Part shown: piece after piece, positions 38,346 to 47,241 of the stretch
Layout of the letters: every line of letters starts with the position of its first letter
Numbering within the stretch: position 1 is the stretch's first letter
From: Bacteroidota bacterium
GTDB lineage: Bacteria > Bacteroidota > Bacteroidia > Cytophagales > Cyclobacteriaceae
NCBI GenBank assembly: GCA_023428695.1
Contig: JAEYWY010000028.1
Location: forward strand, 434,001-498,000
Length of the DNA: 64,000 bases
Direction: 5' to 3'
Notes under the pieces: generated by a model
Database searches by the model: none
What the model saw: the letters and a program-made list of their open reading frames with translations, nothing else
What the model was told of the DNA's origin: nothing
Position numbers and translations under genes: made by a program

Positions 38346-38933
38346 GTGGCAAATTCTAAAGAACCATCTCAAGAAAATGACATGCTGCTGCTGATCCAGG
38401 GCTGTAAGCGCAATGATCGGGAGAGCCAGCGATTGCTCTATCAGCATTTCTATGCCTATGCAATGAGCATATGTATGCGCTACTGCTTCTCGAAGGCAGA
38501 GGCCCAGGAGGTTCTCAACGACGGATTTATGAACGTATTTCAAAAGATCAATCAATACCGGGACGAGACTTCATTTCAGGGATGGCTGCGCAGGATCATG
38601 ATCAATGCCTCGATTGACCATTACCGAAGGGAAAAGAAACACTATCACCACGCGGAAATTGATGTGAGGATGGAAACCAGCGTCGGCCACGGAGCAACTG
38701 CTCTGGACGATATGGCCCATGAGGACCTGATAGGGATAATCCAAAAACTCTCCCCAGCCTATCGGACGGTTTTCAACCTTTTTGTGATTGATGGCTATAC
38801 GCATAAGGAAATAAGCGAGATGCTTAAAATTTCCGAAGGTACTTCAAAGTCAAACCTGTTGAAAGCCAGGGAAGTGCTTAGAAAAATGATCGAACAAAAG
38901 TCGGGAAAAGTATATGCAAAATCTGTCGGATAA
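38346..38933 (+). CDS. ECF RNA polymerase sigma factor
   Basis: A 195-residue sigma-70 family factor. The frame opens with a GTG at 38346; an ATG at 38382 is an alternative that would still keep region 2. Region 2 spans about residues 25-90 (AEAQEVLNDGFMNVFQKINQY), and region 4 about 125-185 (LSPAYRTVFNLFVIDGYTHKEISEMLKISEGTSKSNL). Its last 20 bases overlap the next gene, whose product has the look of a membrane partner or anti-sigma factor. The whole run to 42660 is likely one operon. Confidence 0.9.
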   Translation: MANSKEPSQENDMLLLIQGCKRNDRESQRLLYQHFYAYAMSICMRYCFSKAEAQEVLNDGFMNVFQKINQYRDETSFQGWLRRIMINASIDHYRREKKHYHHAEIDVRMETSVGHGATALDDMAHEDLIGIIQKLSPAYRTVFNLFVIDGYTHKEISEMLKISEGTSKSNLLKAREVLRKMIEQKSGKVYAKSVG

Positions 38934-40398
38934 CGAACTGGATAAGCGTTTTAAGGATGCTGCTGATGGCTTCCGCCCCGCTTTCGACCCGGAGGCATGG
39001 CAGGGCATGGAGCAAAAACTCGATCGGGAGGCTGGTGGCAATCAGAATGGTCTCGGTGGCATGATAGGCAGATATATCCCATTTGTCCTGATCTTCCTTA
39101 CCGGCTCCGTCACTGGTATATTGACCTGGAATCAATTCACGAGGAACGACAAGAGTACTTCGAATATCGCCATCCAAACCCAACCTGTTCAAACCCAAAC
39201 CGATGGTGGTACCGCAGTACGCGAATCCTCCGATGCGACGCAGCAGGCTAACGTCGGCGCCGAATCAGATTCGCGGCTTGCGGACCCTGTTGATAGCCCT
39301 AAGACGAACCAGAAAGGAGAAAATCAGAATGCAGTTGCCAGACCAGAGGGTGACCAGACGACAACCCGTCGGCTACACGTGCCCTCCAAATCAGGTACAA
39401 TACAAACTTCAACTGCCAAAACAGCTCCTGGTGGTCGGGAACAACACGCTGGCGTTACCAATCTGTTGACGACATCTCAACCAACAACTTCAGGGCTGGA
39501 TAACACCAACTCCACAGCGGTATCAGAATCGGACGAGCTCCGTAACGGAAATGTCAACGTATCATCGACAGAGTCTGCCGGCACCAAAGAGATCACGCTC
39601 CGGGATGAGTCCGTACTGCCAGGCAACACTGATCCGAACAAGAGTCGAAATGCTATGCCGCAGGACGAATTGCAGGAGAGGCAAAACAATTTATCTGTCG
39701 GCGTCGGTTTTGGCGACAATACAGGTGACAGCACCCAACAAATCGTACAGCCGGAAAAGGCCGAACTGGCCAGGAACGATTCCGAAGACAGAAAGGAAGA
39801 CCAGCAAGAAGCCGCCCCGCTGCGAAACAGAATGTCGGTAGTGGCGGCAATCTCACCGGATTTTTCTTCGGTTAACTTCAGCTCGCATACCCGGCCTGGA
39901 ATTAATGCGGGATTACTGATTGAATATCATTTCAACCCGCGAATTTCCATACAAAGCGGCGCGATTCTGTCACAGAAAGTCTATTCAGCGCGGGATCTGG
40001 AATACAACGGATACACTGCTGAAACAGCTGATGGCGACTGCCGGATAATCGACATTCCGGTCAACGTCAATTACCGGTTTCCTTCCCGTGGGAACTATTC
40101 GTTGTATGTGTCTGCCGGCTTTTCGTCCTACCTGATGAAGAAGGAAGACTACACGTTTGTGATTGACAGTTACAATGGACCCTATGAGTATTCACGCAGC
40201 GTTCGCAACGAAAACAACGAATTATTCAAGGTAGTAAACCTTTCTGCCGGTCTTTCCCGAAAGCTTTCACACAGGTTCTTCCTTGAGGCTGAGCCATTCG
40301 TGAAACTTCCTGTTTCCGGAATTGGCGATGGGAAACTCAGTGTGAATAGTATCGGACTATTTGTGAGGCTGCGCTACAGCTTCCTTCAGATTCAATAA
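38914..40398 (+). CDS. Predicted envelope-spanning protein: single TM anchor, long linker, C-terminal beta-barrel
   Basis: A 494-residue protein. The N-terminal 45 residues are charged and probably cytoplasmic, followed by one transmembrane segment (about 50-70: IPFVLIFLTGSVTGILTW). A Ser/Thr/Gln/Asn-rich, poorly ordered linker covers about 75-300. The C-terminal part (about 305-494) alternates hydrophobic strands, ends in LFVRLRYSFLQIQ and looks like a small outer membrane beta-barrel of the PorT-like type. Its position straight after the ECF sigma gene suggests that the N-terminal part binds the sigma factor. There is no cleavable signal peptide. Confidence 0.65.
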   Translation: MQNLSDNELDKRFKDAADGFRPAFDPEAWQGMEQKLDREAGGNQNGLGGMIGRYIPFVLIFLTGSVTGILTWNQFTRNDKSTSNIAIQTQPVQTQTDGGTAVRESSDATQQANVGAESDSRLADPVDSPKTNQKGENQNAVARPEGDQTTTRRLHVPSKSGTIQTSTAKTAPGGREQHAGVTNLLTTSQPTTSGLDNTNSTAVSESDELRNGNVNVSSTESAGTKEITLRDESVLPGNTDPNKSRNAMPQDELQERQNNLSVGVGFGDNTGDSTQQIVQPEKAELARNDSEDRKEDQQEAAPLRNRMSVVAAISPDFSSVNFSSHTRPGINAGLLIEYHFNPRISIQSGAILSQKVYSARDLEYNGYTAETADGDCRIIDIPVNVNYRFPSRGNYSLYVSAGFSSYLMKKEDYTFVIDSYNGPYEYSRSVRNENNELFKVVNLSAGLSRKLSHRFFLEAEPFVKLPVSGIGDGKLSVNSIGLFVRLRYSFLQIQ

Positions 40399-40412
40399 AC
40401 CTACAACCCATT

Positions 40413-41228
40413 ATGATTTCCAAACGAAGAACCTTCCTGTTGATGTTGTCGCTCTATGGCACAATTCTGGTTATGACAATGCGATGTTCGAGTAGTGACG
40501 ATCCGGAACCCGTGAATTGTAATAATGTCACTATTAACGTTACAATGGCGAAGACCGATCCGTCAGGTTGTGATGCCACCGATGGAACTGTGACTGCTAC
40601 GGCGAGCGGAGGTGAAGCACCGTATCAGTATTCAATCAACGGAGGAACCTTTGGAGCAAACAATAGCTTCTCAGGACTTGGACCCGGGGCATACGCGGTG
40701 AGTGTAAAGGATGCGAATGGTTGCACCGGAAGTGGCAACGTGACGATTACGGCACCAGGTTCGACCCTTGCCTTCACGGTCGACACAAACGAGGCCGGAT
40801 GCGAGACAAACGAAGGTGTGATTACGATATCAGCAACGGGAGGTTCAGGCACTTATGAGTATCGGATGGGAAGTGGTGCGTTCGGAGGCGCTAACGAATT
40901 CACGGAACTGGGACCCGACACGTATTCACTCACAGTTCGCGACAGCGAAGGCTGCTCCATCACGCAATCAGTAACACTGAAATCAGGGATTACTTATCAA
41001 TCAAACATCAAGAATATCCTGGACACGAATTGCGCAGTGAGTGGCTGTCACGTGCCTGGCGGGGCAGCGCCGATGAGTCTGCAAACATTCGCGGTGGCCA
41101 CCTCCCGGGCTGCTGACATTAAGTCTAAAGTCCTCGCTAACGAAATGCCCAAAGACCGGACTCCGCTATCACAGGAGTTGAAAGACTTAATTGCCTGCTG
41201 GGCGGATGACGGTGGTCCTGAAAACTAA
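40413..41228 (+). CDS. Lipoprotein with SprB-like repeats and cytochrome-c-like tail
   Basis: A 271-residue lipoprotein-like protein (hydrophobic stretch ending in TMRC). Two SprB-type repeats follow: DATDGTVTATASGGEAPYQY with GLGPGAYAVSVKDANGC, then a diverged copy ending SLTVRDSEGC. The C-terminal part carries CAVSGCH (C207, C212, H213), a CX4CH form of the heme c motif, and MPKDRTPL with a Met as possible second ligand. Such tails occur in Bacteroidota surface or periplasmic proteins; heme attachment is not proven. It lies in the ECF operon, followed by a YceI-like gene. Confidence 0.65.
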   Translation: MISKRRTFLLMLSLYGTILVMTMRCSSSDDPEPVNCNNVTINVTMAKTDPSGCDATDGTVTATASGGEAPYQYSINGGTFGANNSFSGLGPGAYAVSVKDANGCTGSGNVTITAPGSTLAFTVDTNEAGCETNEGVITISATGGSGTYEYRMGSGAFGGANEFTELGPDTYSLTVRDSEGCSITQSVTLKSGITYQSNIKNILDTNCAVSGCHVPGGAAPMSLQTFAVATSRAADIKSKVLANEMPKDRTPLSQELKDLIACWADDGGPEN

Positions 41229-41233
41229 CCGTA

Positions 41234-41776
41234 ATGAAGCGCTTGTTCCTTGTCGTTATACTGATTCTTGTAAAGTATCATGCGCTTTATCCGCAGCGCT
41301 ATGTTGCGGATAAAGGTATGGTTGATTTCTATTCCCAGGCCACCCTCGAAGATATCAAGGCCGAAAACCGCAAAGTACAAAGCCTTTTCAATGCATCGAC
41401 AGGAGAAATTGCTTTCAGGATTGGAATCCGTGACTTTCAGTTTCAGAAAAAACTGATGCAGGAACATTTTAACGAGAAATACATGGAGTCCGACAAATAT
41501 CCCGACGGAACGTTCGCGGGAATCCTTGACGGTTTTTCTTCCGGGGCAACGGGTTGGCAGTACGTCACCGCAAGGGGTGATCTTAAGATACACGGCGTGG
41601 TACGGAAGGTGGAGATTCCCGGAACCGTAAGGATTGTAGACGATGATAACATTCAGATGCGATCCGAATTTATCGTGAAACTTGAAGACTACGGTGTTGC
41701 GATTCCGCAGATTCTCTGGCAAAATATCGCAGAACAAGTCAAGGTAACGATTGAACTTAACTATAAAAAGAATTGA
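41234..41776 (+). CDS. YceI-like secreted protein
   Basis: A 180-residue exported protein. The core (TGEIAFRIGIRDFQF, then DLKIHGVVRKVEIPGTV) is like the lipocalin-type YceI barrel, which binds isoprenoid-type lipids in other bacteria. Its stop overlaps the TTG start of the next gene (TTGA), so the two are coupled. In this phylum YceI proteins often accompany DUF5777 barrels and cytochrome-like lipoproteins, as here. The ligand is unknown. Confidence 0.75.
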   Translation: MKRLFLVVILILVKYHALYPQRYVADKGMVDFYSQATLEDIKAENRKVQSLFNASTGEIAFRIGIRDFQFQKKLMQEHFNEKYMESDKYPDGTFAGILDGFSSGATGWQYVTARGDLKIHGVVRKVEIPGTVRIVDDDNIQMRSEFIVKLEDYGVAIPQILWQNIAEQVKVTIELNYKKN

Positions 41777-42660
41777 GAAACTGCTTTTTGGCCTTCTGTC
41801 TCCTTTATGCTTCTGCCCTGACGGCGCAGGATGATCTGCTCGGTGAACTTGAGGATAACACTGAGGATTCAGACTATACGATTGCGACCTTCAAGGGACA
41901 ACGACTGGTCAACGGACAGACTGTAGAGACAATCCCTGCCGGTGATTTACAGTTCATATTCTCGCACAGGTTCGGGACCCTGAACAGTGGTATCTACGAA
42001 TTTTTCGGCCTTGACGACGCCTTTGTGCGCATCGGTCTGGAATATGGAATATCGGAACGGCTGGGCGTCGGCATCGGCCGAAACTCAGTTGATAAAACAC
42101 TTGACACGTACCTTCGCTACAAGGTATTGCGGCAACGGAGTGGTGATGTATCTGTTCCCGTTACCGTCACGGCTTTTGGTGGAGCAGCCGTGAAAATGTC
42201 TCCACGCAACAGCGACCTTCCCGAATCGTTGTCGGTGAATGATCGCCTTTCATACGCAGCTCAGCTGCTCATTGCGAGGAAGTTCTCGCCAGCCGTCTCG
42301 CTTCAAATCATGCCAACGCTGGTGCATAAGAATACCGTTGATCAGGCATTTGAAGAAAACTCAAATGCATTGCTTGGCATCGGCGGGCGCGTGAAGATCA
42401 CAAAGAGTGTTGCGATCACCGCTGAATATTATCACCGCCTGAACGAACACGGCAATTCGCCTTTTTATGATCCGGTTGGATTTGGCATTGATATCGAAAC
42501 GGGTGGTCACGTATTTCAGTTGGTGTTCACGAATACGCGTGGCCTCACGGAACGCGCATTCCTGACAGAGACGCTTGGCGACTTTTTCGACGGCGATATT
42601 CATTTTGGCTTTAATGTAACCCGAATGTTTTCATTCCGCCGAAACGGCAAAGAGTGGTAA
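41773..42660 (+). CDS. DUF5777 family beta-barrel protein
   Basis: A 295-residue outer membrane protein. The best start is TTG at 41773, since its signal peptide (CFLAFCLLYASALTAQ) begins there and the start overlaps the YceI stop. The typical DUF5777 pattern is present: FSHRFGTLNSG near residue 60, then strand-rich sequence to FGFNVTRMFSF. It is the last gene of the ECF-sigma operon. Function is not known. Confidence 0.8.
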   Translation: MRNCFLAFCLLYASALTAQDDLLGELEDNTEDSDYTIATFKGQRLVNGQTVETIPAGDLQFIFSHRFGTLNSGIYEFFGLDDAFVRIGLEYGISERLGVGIGRNSVDKTLDTYLRYKVLRQRSGDVSVPVTVTAFGGAAVKMSPRNSDLPESLSVNDRLSYAAQLLIARKFSPAVSLQIMPTLVHKNTVDQAFEENSNALLGIGGRVKITKSVAITAEYYHRLNEHGNSPFYDPVGFGIDIETGGHVFQLVFTNTRGLTERAFLTETLGDFFDGDIHFGFNVTRMFSFRRNGKEW

Positions 42661-42755
42661 GTGCACAACATTAAGGCTGATTCCGGATTCCGGACATTGC
42701 GACCAGGTTGGTTGACAAGGGTGTTAAAATCCATTGGGCGCAAGTCCGGAATTTT

Positions 42756-42793
42756 CCCGCGGCCACTGAGGGGTTGTTGAACGTGGCCGCGGG
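42756..42793. terminator. Long GC-rich hairpin between convergent genes
   Basis: CCCGCGGCCAC (42756-42766) and GTGGCCGCGGG (42783-42793) form a perfect 11-bp stem with a 16-base loop. It lies between the DUF5777 gene and the convergent serine hydrolase gene. No T-run follows on either strand, so it may not act as a classical terminator. Confidence 0.45.
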
Positions 42794-42839
42794 TTAACGG
42801 TTATGCTATTGCCCGTTGCGACATCAGGCGTGACTGATA

Positions 42840-44390
42840 TTACAGAGAACCCTTGATAATTATCGGGCTGGCCGGGTTAAGACTGTGTGTAACAACAACC
42901 TCGGCTGTGCTGCCTGAAAATTCGATCTCAAATGTTTCTGTATGCGGACTCTCGATATAGCGAAGGGTCAATTGAAGCGTATTATCATCCTTCCATACGT
43001 AAGCACCCGCAACTTTGAATGGCGGAAGTCCGGCGAATTTTGCGCGGGCGCCTGAGACAAGGTATGGACCATGTTTTTTTGTCTCGCTAAACGCCCACTT
43101 CCCGTTCGCGAAAGGAATGACAAAGCGGTCAGACGGTGTGATAAATGAAACCTCGAGGTTATCAGCCGTCTTAACAAACTCTATCCGTTCGAGGTTGAAA
43201 TCATTTGGCTGAAGCGAGAGTTTTTTTCCGACAGGATTCAAGGTTCCTGAAAACGCCTTGCCTGCTGGCACCGGCAACGTCAGGGATTTCAGTTTCTTTG
43301 CCAAAAGAGTTGCACCTTCCGGATCAGTCGGGAGCGGCTTATCCATGAATGCGGGGAGAAGGTATTCCCATGCCAGGTTGATTTCCTTTTGCATGTCAGG
43401 CGTTTCAGCCGTAAAAACAATAACGGCGTTCTTATCCGGAAGTACGACAATAAACTGTCCGTATGCACCATCCGCGCGATACGCATTGTGCCTAGCCCTC
43501 CAGAATTGATAACCATATCCCTGAAGCCAGTCACTTGAGTCACGTACCGCCTGTGTAGCGTTGGGTGCCTGCATGATCTGTGCACTGGTCGCCGCCGTTA
43601 TCCATTCCCTGGGCAGGATTTGTTTGCCATTCCATTGCCCCTGATTTAAATACAGCTGGCCAAATTTTGCCATTGCCTCCGTTTGTACACGCAATCCCCA
43701 CCCTCCCGTATTAATTCCAAGCGGATCAATCTCAGAATCCACATCTTTGATGTTGAGCGGATCAAACAGTCGGGGTTTGAGATAGTCTGTCAAGCGTTGT
43801 CCGGTCACCTTTTGAATGATCGCGGACAGCATATACGTAGCGGTTGTATTGTAAAGGAAACGTGAGCCTGGTTTGTTGTCTATTTTTGTTGCGAGAAACG
43901 CTTTTACCCAATTATCTGCCGAAGACACAATTGAAAACGTCGGATCAGGATCATGACCGACGCTCATCGTCAGCAGGTGTTTTATTTTCAGTTCCTTAAG
44001 TTCATCACTTACCGTGTCCGGTAATTGATCTGCGAAAAATTTAATGACCGGATCCTCGACGGTAATTAATTTTTCGGCCACGGCAAATCCAATCGCGGTC
44101 GACGTCCAGCTCTTGGATACTGAATACATCGTGTGTTTCAGATCCCGGCGATAGGGCGTCCACCATCCTTCCGCAATCACTTTCCCGTTTCGAAGTATCA
44201 TCATACTATGAAATTCAACATCACTCTTGTCTGCAGCGTTTACAAAACGCAACAGTTGCAGGGAGGAAACGCCTTCAGCTTCGGGTGTGCTTCGCGGCAG
44301 GGCCAAATTGCGCTGGGCAAAAACACCAGTGGAAACAAAAAGAATAGCTGATAGCACCGCGTGAAAACGCGCGTAATAAACGGCTGGCAT
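42840..44390 (-). CDS. Serine hydrolase, class C beta-lactamase fold
   Basis: A 516-residue secreted protein (signal peptide ending VFAQ) of the beta-lactamase/esterase fold. The catalytic Ser and Lys lie in SVSKSWT, followed by the YNTTATY motif (Tyr-x-Asn type). A C-terminal beta-domain of about 140 residues, probably lipocalin-like, follows the enzyme domain. Family members include esterases, peptidases and penicillin-binding-like proteins, so the substrate cannot be given. It is divergent from the Tat-exported oxidoreductase gene at 44597. Confidence 0.82.
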   Translation of the reverse strand: MPAVYYARFHAVLSAILFVSTGVFAQRNLALPRSTPEAEGVSSLQLLRFVNAADKSDVEFHSMMILRNGKVIAEGWWTPYRRDLKHTMYSVSKSWTSTAIGFAVAEKLITVEDPVIKFFADQLPDTVSDELKELKIKHLLTMSVGHDPDPTFSIVSSADNWVKAFLATKIDNKPGSRFLYNTTATYMLSAIIQKVTGQRLTDYLKPRLFDPLNIKDVDSEIDPLGINTGGWGLRVQTEAMAKFGQLYLNQGQWNGKQILPREWITAATSAQIMQAPNATQAVRDSSDWLQGYGYQFWRARHNAYRADGAYGQFIVVLPDKNAVIVFTAETPDMQKEINLAWEYLLPAFMDKPLPTDPEGATLLAKKLKSLTLPVPAGKAFSGTLNPVGKKLSLQPNDFNLERIEFVKTADNLEVSFITPSDRFVIPFANGKWAFSETKKHGPYLVSGARAKFAGLPPFKVAGAYVWKDDNTLQLTLRYIESPHTETFEIEFSGSTAEVVVTHSLNPASPIIIKGSL

Positions 44391-44493
44391 AATCTTGTCA
44401 GGTTTGCGTGGCGGAATATACCCATATTACCGGTTTGCGTCAACCAGGAAACATCAGAACAAACAACCGTTCACAGATTTTCGTGGTTCATTT

Positions 44494-44528
44494 CCACCTG
44501 GAACAGCGGCATCAGATTCCACAGGTGG
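44494..44528. promoter_or_regulatory. Inverted repeat CCACCTG-N21-CAGGTGG in a divergent promoter region
   Basis: The seven-base arms (44494-44500 and 44522-44528) are perfect, and the inner bases add a GGAA/TTCC pair. The same region has a 9-base direct repeat GGTTTGCGT at 44401-44409 and 44432-44440, 31 bases apart. These could be regulatory sites for the divergent genes. Confidence 0.35.
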
Positions 44529-44547
44529 CGACAAAGCATTTTTTTTC

Positions 44548-44555
44548 TACTTTTG
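44548..44555 (+). promoter_or_regulatory. Exact TAnnTTTG -7 element for the Gfo/Idh/MocA gene
   Basis: TACTTTTG matches the Bacteroidota -7 consensus exactly and lies 41 bases upstream of the ATG at 44597. A TTTG -33 box at the right spacing is not present, so the match is partial. Confidence 0.4.
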
Positions 44556-44596
44556 ATTGATACCTTAAAACGCCACCACAATCCTAACCCGCACTG

Positions 44597-45961
44597 ATGC
44601 ATACATTCAACATCAACCGGAGGCTTTTTCTGAAATCCGCCTCCGCCTCGCTTGCGCTGACAACGCTTGGCGCTTACGGAATGGATATTACTCACCCCCA
44701 GAAGGCTTATCGCCTTGGACTGATAGGCAGTGGGTGGTACGGCAAAAGTGATCTGTTTCGTCTGCTGCAGGTAACTCAGGCTACCGTCGTAGGATTGAGC
44801 GACCCGGATCGCAACATGCTTGAGAAGGCAGGATCGCTCGTTCAGGCGCGTACGAAATCATCAAAGCCACCTCGTCTCTATCAGGACTACCGAAAAATGC
44901 TGGCGGAAAACGAATTTGACATCATCCTCATCGGTACGCCCGACCATTGGCATGCACTCGCAGCAATCGATGCAATGAAGGCAGGCGCAAATCTTTATCT
45001 GCAGAAGCCGATCAGCGTAGACATCATGGAAGGTGAGGCGATACTTGCCGCGTCACGGAAGTACGGCAAGGTGGTACAGGTCGGCCTGCAGCGCCGGAGC
45101 ACACCGCACTGGATACACGCAAAGAAAAATATAATCGAAGCCGGCTTGCTTGGAAAGATATCGCATGTAGATATGTTTTGCTATTATCACATGCGGTTCA
45201 ACGCAAAACCAGACCCGCAACAGGTCCCGGCATTTTTTGACTACGATCTTTGGACCGGCCCTGCCCCGGAGCGTACCTATGACGGCCTGCCTCACGGCAG
45301 ATGGCGTTCTTACTGGGAGTATGGAAATGGCATTGTAGGCGATATGTGCGTTCACCTTCTGGATGGCACGCGATGGCTGCTCAATCTCGGCTGGCCGAAA
45401 CGCATTTCGTCAACGGGCGGAATTTTCGTGCAGAAAGAAAGCAATGCGAACATTTCAGATACGCAATCAGCACAGTTCGAGTTCGATGAATTAACCTGCA
45501 GGTGGCAGCACCGCACATGGGGCACACCCAGTGATCGTGAATACCCGTGGGCGATCAAGATCTACGGCGAAAAAGGAACACTTGCAATAAGTACAATGAA
45601 GTATGATTTTACTCCCGTTGGTGATGGTGAGACGCTGCACATGGATGCTGTTTACGAACGTGAAAAGTATCCCGAGGATCTCAGGGAAGAACGGATCGAA
45701 TTGCATGCAGCAGCTGCAACACGCGGGCAAATGCTGAACTTCCTTGAAGCCATCGCAAAGAAAGTTCGTCCCGTCGCCGATGTTACAGAGGGTCATATAT
45801 CAACCGCATCGTGTATTCTCGCCAACATGGCCATGAAGCTGGAAAGGCCAATGACCTACGATCCGGAAACGATGACCGTGCCGGGAGATAAAGAAGCTAC
45901 AGCCGCACTGTCACGCCCCTACCGCGGTCCCTACACGCATCCCGATCCGACGAAAGTATAG
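44597..45961 (+). CDS. Tat-exported Gfo/Idh/MocA family oxidoreductase
   Basis: A 454-residue enzyme with a twin-arginine leader (NRRLFLK, then a hydrophobic stretch). The NAD(P)-binding motif GLIGSGWYGKSD follows at about residues 41-52. The catalytic-lysine motif reads QKPIS where most relatives have EKP. The C-terminal domain contains HWIHAKKNI and DYDLWTGPAPER, typical of the secreted Bacteroidota members that act on sugars or glycosides. It is probably periplasmic. The substrate is not known; inositol-like or glycoside oxidation is possible by family. Confidence 0.85.
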   Translation: MHTFNINRRLFLKSASASLALTTLGAYGMDITHPQKAYRLGLIGSGWYGKSDLFRLLQVTQATVVGLSDPDRNMLEKAGSLVQARTKSSKPPRLYQDYRKMLAENEFDIILIGTPDHWHALAAIDAMKAGANLYLQKPISVDIMEGEAILAASRKYGKVVQVGLQRRSTPHWIHAKKNIIEAGLLGKISHVDMFCYYHMRFNAKPDPQQVPAFFDYDLWTGPAPERTYDGLPHGRWRSYWEYGNGIVGDMCVHLLDGTRWLLNLGWPKRISSTGGIFVQKESNANISDTQSAQFEFDELTCRWQHRTWGTPSDREYPWAIKIYGEKGTLAISTMKYDFTPVGDGETLHMDAVYEREKYPEDLREERIELHAAAATRGQMLNFLEAIAKKVRPVADVTEGHISTASCILANMAMKLERPMTYDPETMTVPGDKEATAALSRPYRGPYTHPDPTKV

Positions 45962-46038
45962 GTAACTTTCACTGGATACAGATTTTTTGTAAGATTTTCT
46001 TCAATCCTGGTAAGACGAATCTTTATCTTTAATTTAAG

Positions 46039-46485
46039 ATGAAGCCCCTTCGTCTTTTTATACTTTCACTCCTGACCTTCTTGTCCGGCTGCACAGGGGA
46101 AGATTCACCGGTGTACCGTGTTGACAGTCGGCTCGAGAAATTTGCAGCCCGTTTTTTTCAAGAGGGTGAAAGTCGTGGCGTTAAGCTTGACCGAACCAAT
46201 CTGATCCTTTCCGCTACTCAGGACCTCCTCTCGTCGGAAGGAAGGATGGCCGTAACAAGGGGTACGAACAACGGCCAAATAGTCATCGAAGTGGACGAAG
46301 CACTGGTGAGTTCAACCGACACACTCTTTCTTGAGTTTGCTCTCATGCACGAATTCGGTCATGGATTCCTGAAGCGCGGCCATGAAAGCGGTATGAGTAT
46401 CATGAATCCAAGCCGCAAAGTCGTGGACCGTTATCGCCGCGGCGTCTTCGAACGGTCAAGACTCTTCGACGAGCTTTTCAAATAA
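46039..46485 (+). CDS. Small zincin-like metallopeptidase lipoprotein
   Basis: A 148-residue lipoprotein with lipobox LSGC (C18). It carries H104-E105-F-G-H108 and H115, followed by a Met-containing turn MSIMNP (119-124). The spacing is HExxHx6H, one residue more than the metzincin HExxHx5H. Small putative metalloproteases of this layout occur in Bacteroidota. It stands alone between the oxidoreductase and the CHRD-like gene. Its activity is inferred from the motif only. Confidence 0.7.
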   Translation: MKPLRLFILSLLTFLSGCTGEDSPVYRVDSRLEKFAARFFQEGESRGVKLDRTNLILSATQDLLSSEGRMAVTRGTNNGQIVIEVDEALVSSTDTLFLEFALMHEFGHGFLKRGHESGMSIMNPSRKVVDRYRRGVFERSRLFDELFK

Positions 46486-46659
46486 CCCTTTCCGCGGGAC
46501 CTCTCACCGGATATTCCGGCCGGACCAAACCCATTTTTTTTCGCCCGGATGCCCTATTTATGTTTTTGAACCAGACAATTACGCGGTGCCTTATACCGTT
46601 CTCTTTCCGAAAGTCCGATTTTTTGATAATTTACAATTCTTAAACCCATACGAACAGAT

Positions 46660-47187
46660 ATGCAGATTGTAAGGAAACATGTGATCGCATTGTTATTGTC
46701 GGCAGTGATCATGAGCTGCGCGCAGAATGAACCGGAAGTCGATCCGAAAACTGATCTTACAGGAAATGAGATTACTTATGTGCTCGAATCAGGGAGTGAT
46801 TTCAATGTATCGGGTACGGCCACATTTCAGGAGACAAAAGACGGATACACACGGATTGTAATCGCGTTGGATAAAACATTCAAGGACGGACTTTTTCCTG
46901 TACACCTCCATTTAGGCGACGTGCAGACTGATGCCGCCGCTGTCGCAGCGCTGCTCGCCCCTGTTCCCGCTTCAAAGGCCGTGAGCATAACCGATCTCGG
47001 ACATCTGAGTGATGAATCGAAAATCACTTTTGCAGACCTCAAAGTGCTGGAAGCGTGTATAAAAATCCACCTCGCCGCTGAGGGCGAGGGAAAAGATATC
47101 ATTCTCGCTGCCGGAAACATCGGATCCGCTGTTGGAAAACCAATCAGTGGCGGACGGTCCGGCATCGCAGTCTGCAGCAGCAACTAG
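46660..47187 (+). CDS. CHRD-like lipoprotein
   Basis: A 175-residue lipoprotein with lipobox IMSC. The part at about residues 50-90 (FNVSGTATFQE, then FPVHLHLGDV) fits the CHRD-type beta-sandwich pattern with paired His, and a conserved Cys lies near residue 128. The family is widespread in Bacteroidota and has no firm function. It ends 42 bases before the convergent GH3 gene, with a strong hairpin between. Confidence 0.65.
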   Translation: MQIVRKHVIALLLSAVIMSCAQNEPEVDPKTDLTGNEITYVLESGSDFNVSGTATFQETKDGYTRIVIALDKTFKDGLFPVHLHLGDVQTDAAAVAALLAPVPASKAVSITDLGHLSDESKITFADLKVLEACIKIHLAAEGEGKDIILAAGNIGSAVGKPISGGRSGIAVCSSN

Positions 47188-47211
47188 GCAAGTAATTCAA
47201 CCCAAACCAGT

Positions 47212-47241
47212 CGAGCTGAGGTGAAAACTCACTTCAGCTCG
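47212..47241. terminator. 13-bp hairpin between convergent CHRD-like and GH3 genes
   Basis: CGAGCTGAGGTGA (47212-47224) pairs with TCACTTCAGCTCG (47229-47241), with one G-T pair and a four-base loop. The right arm covers the last codons and stop of GH3. The long stem fits a bidirectional terminator, though the T-run is weak on both sides. Confidence 0.6.
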
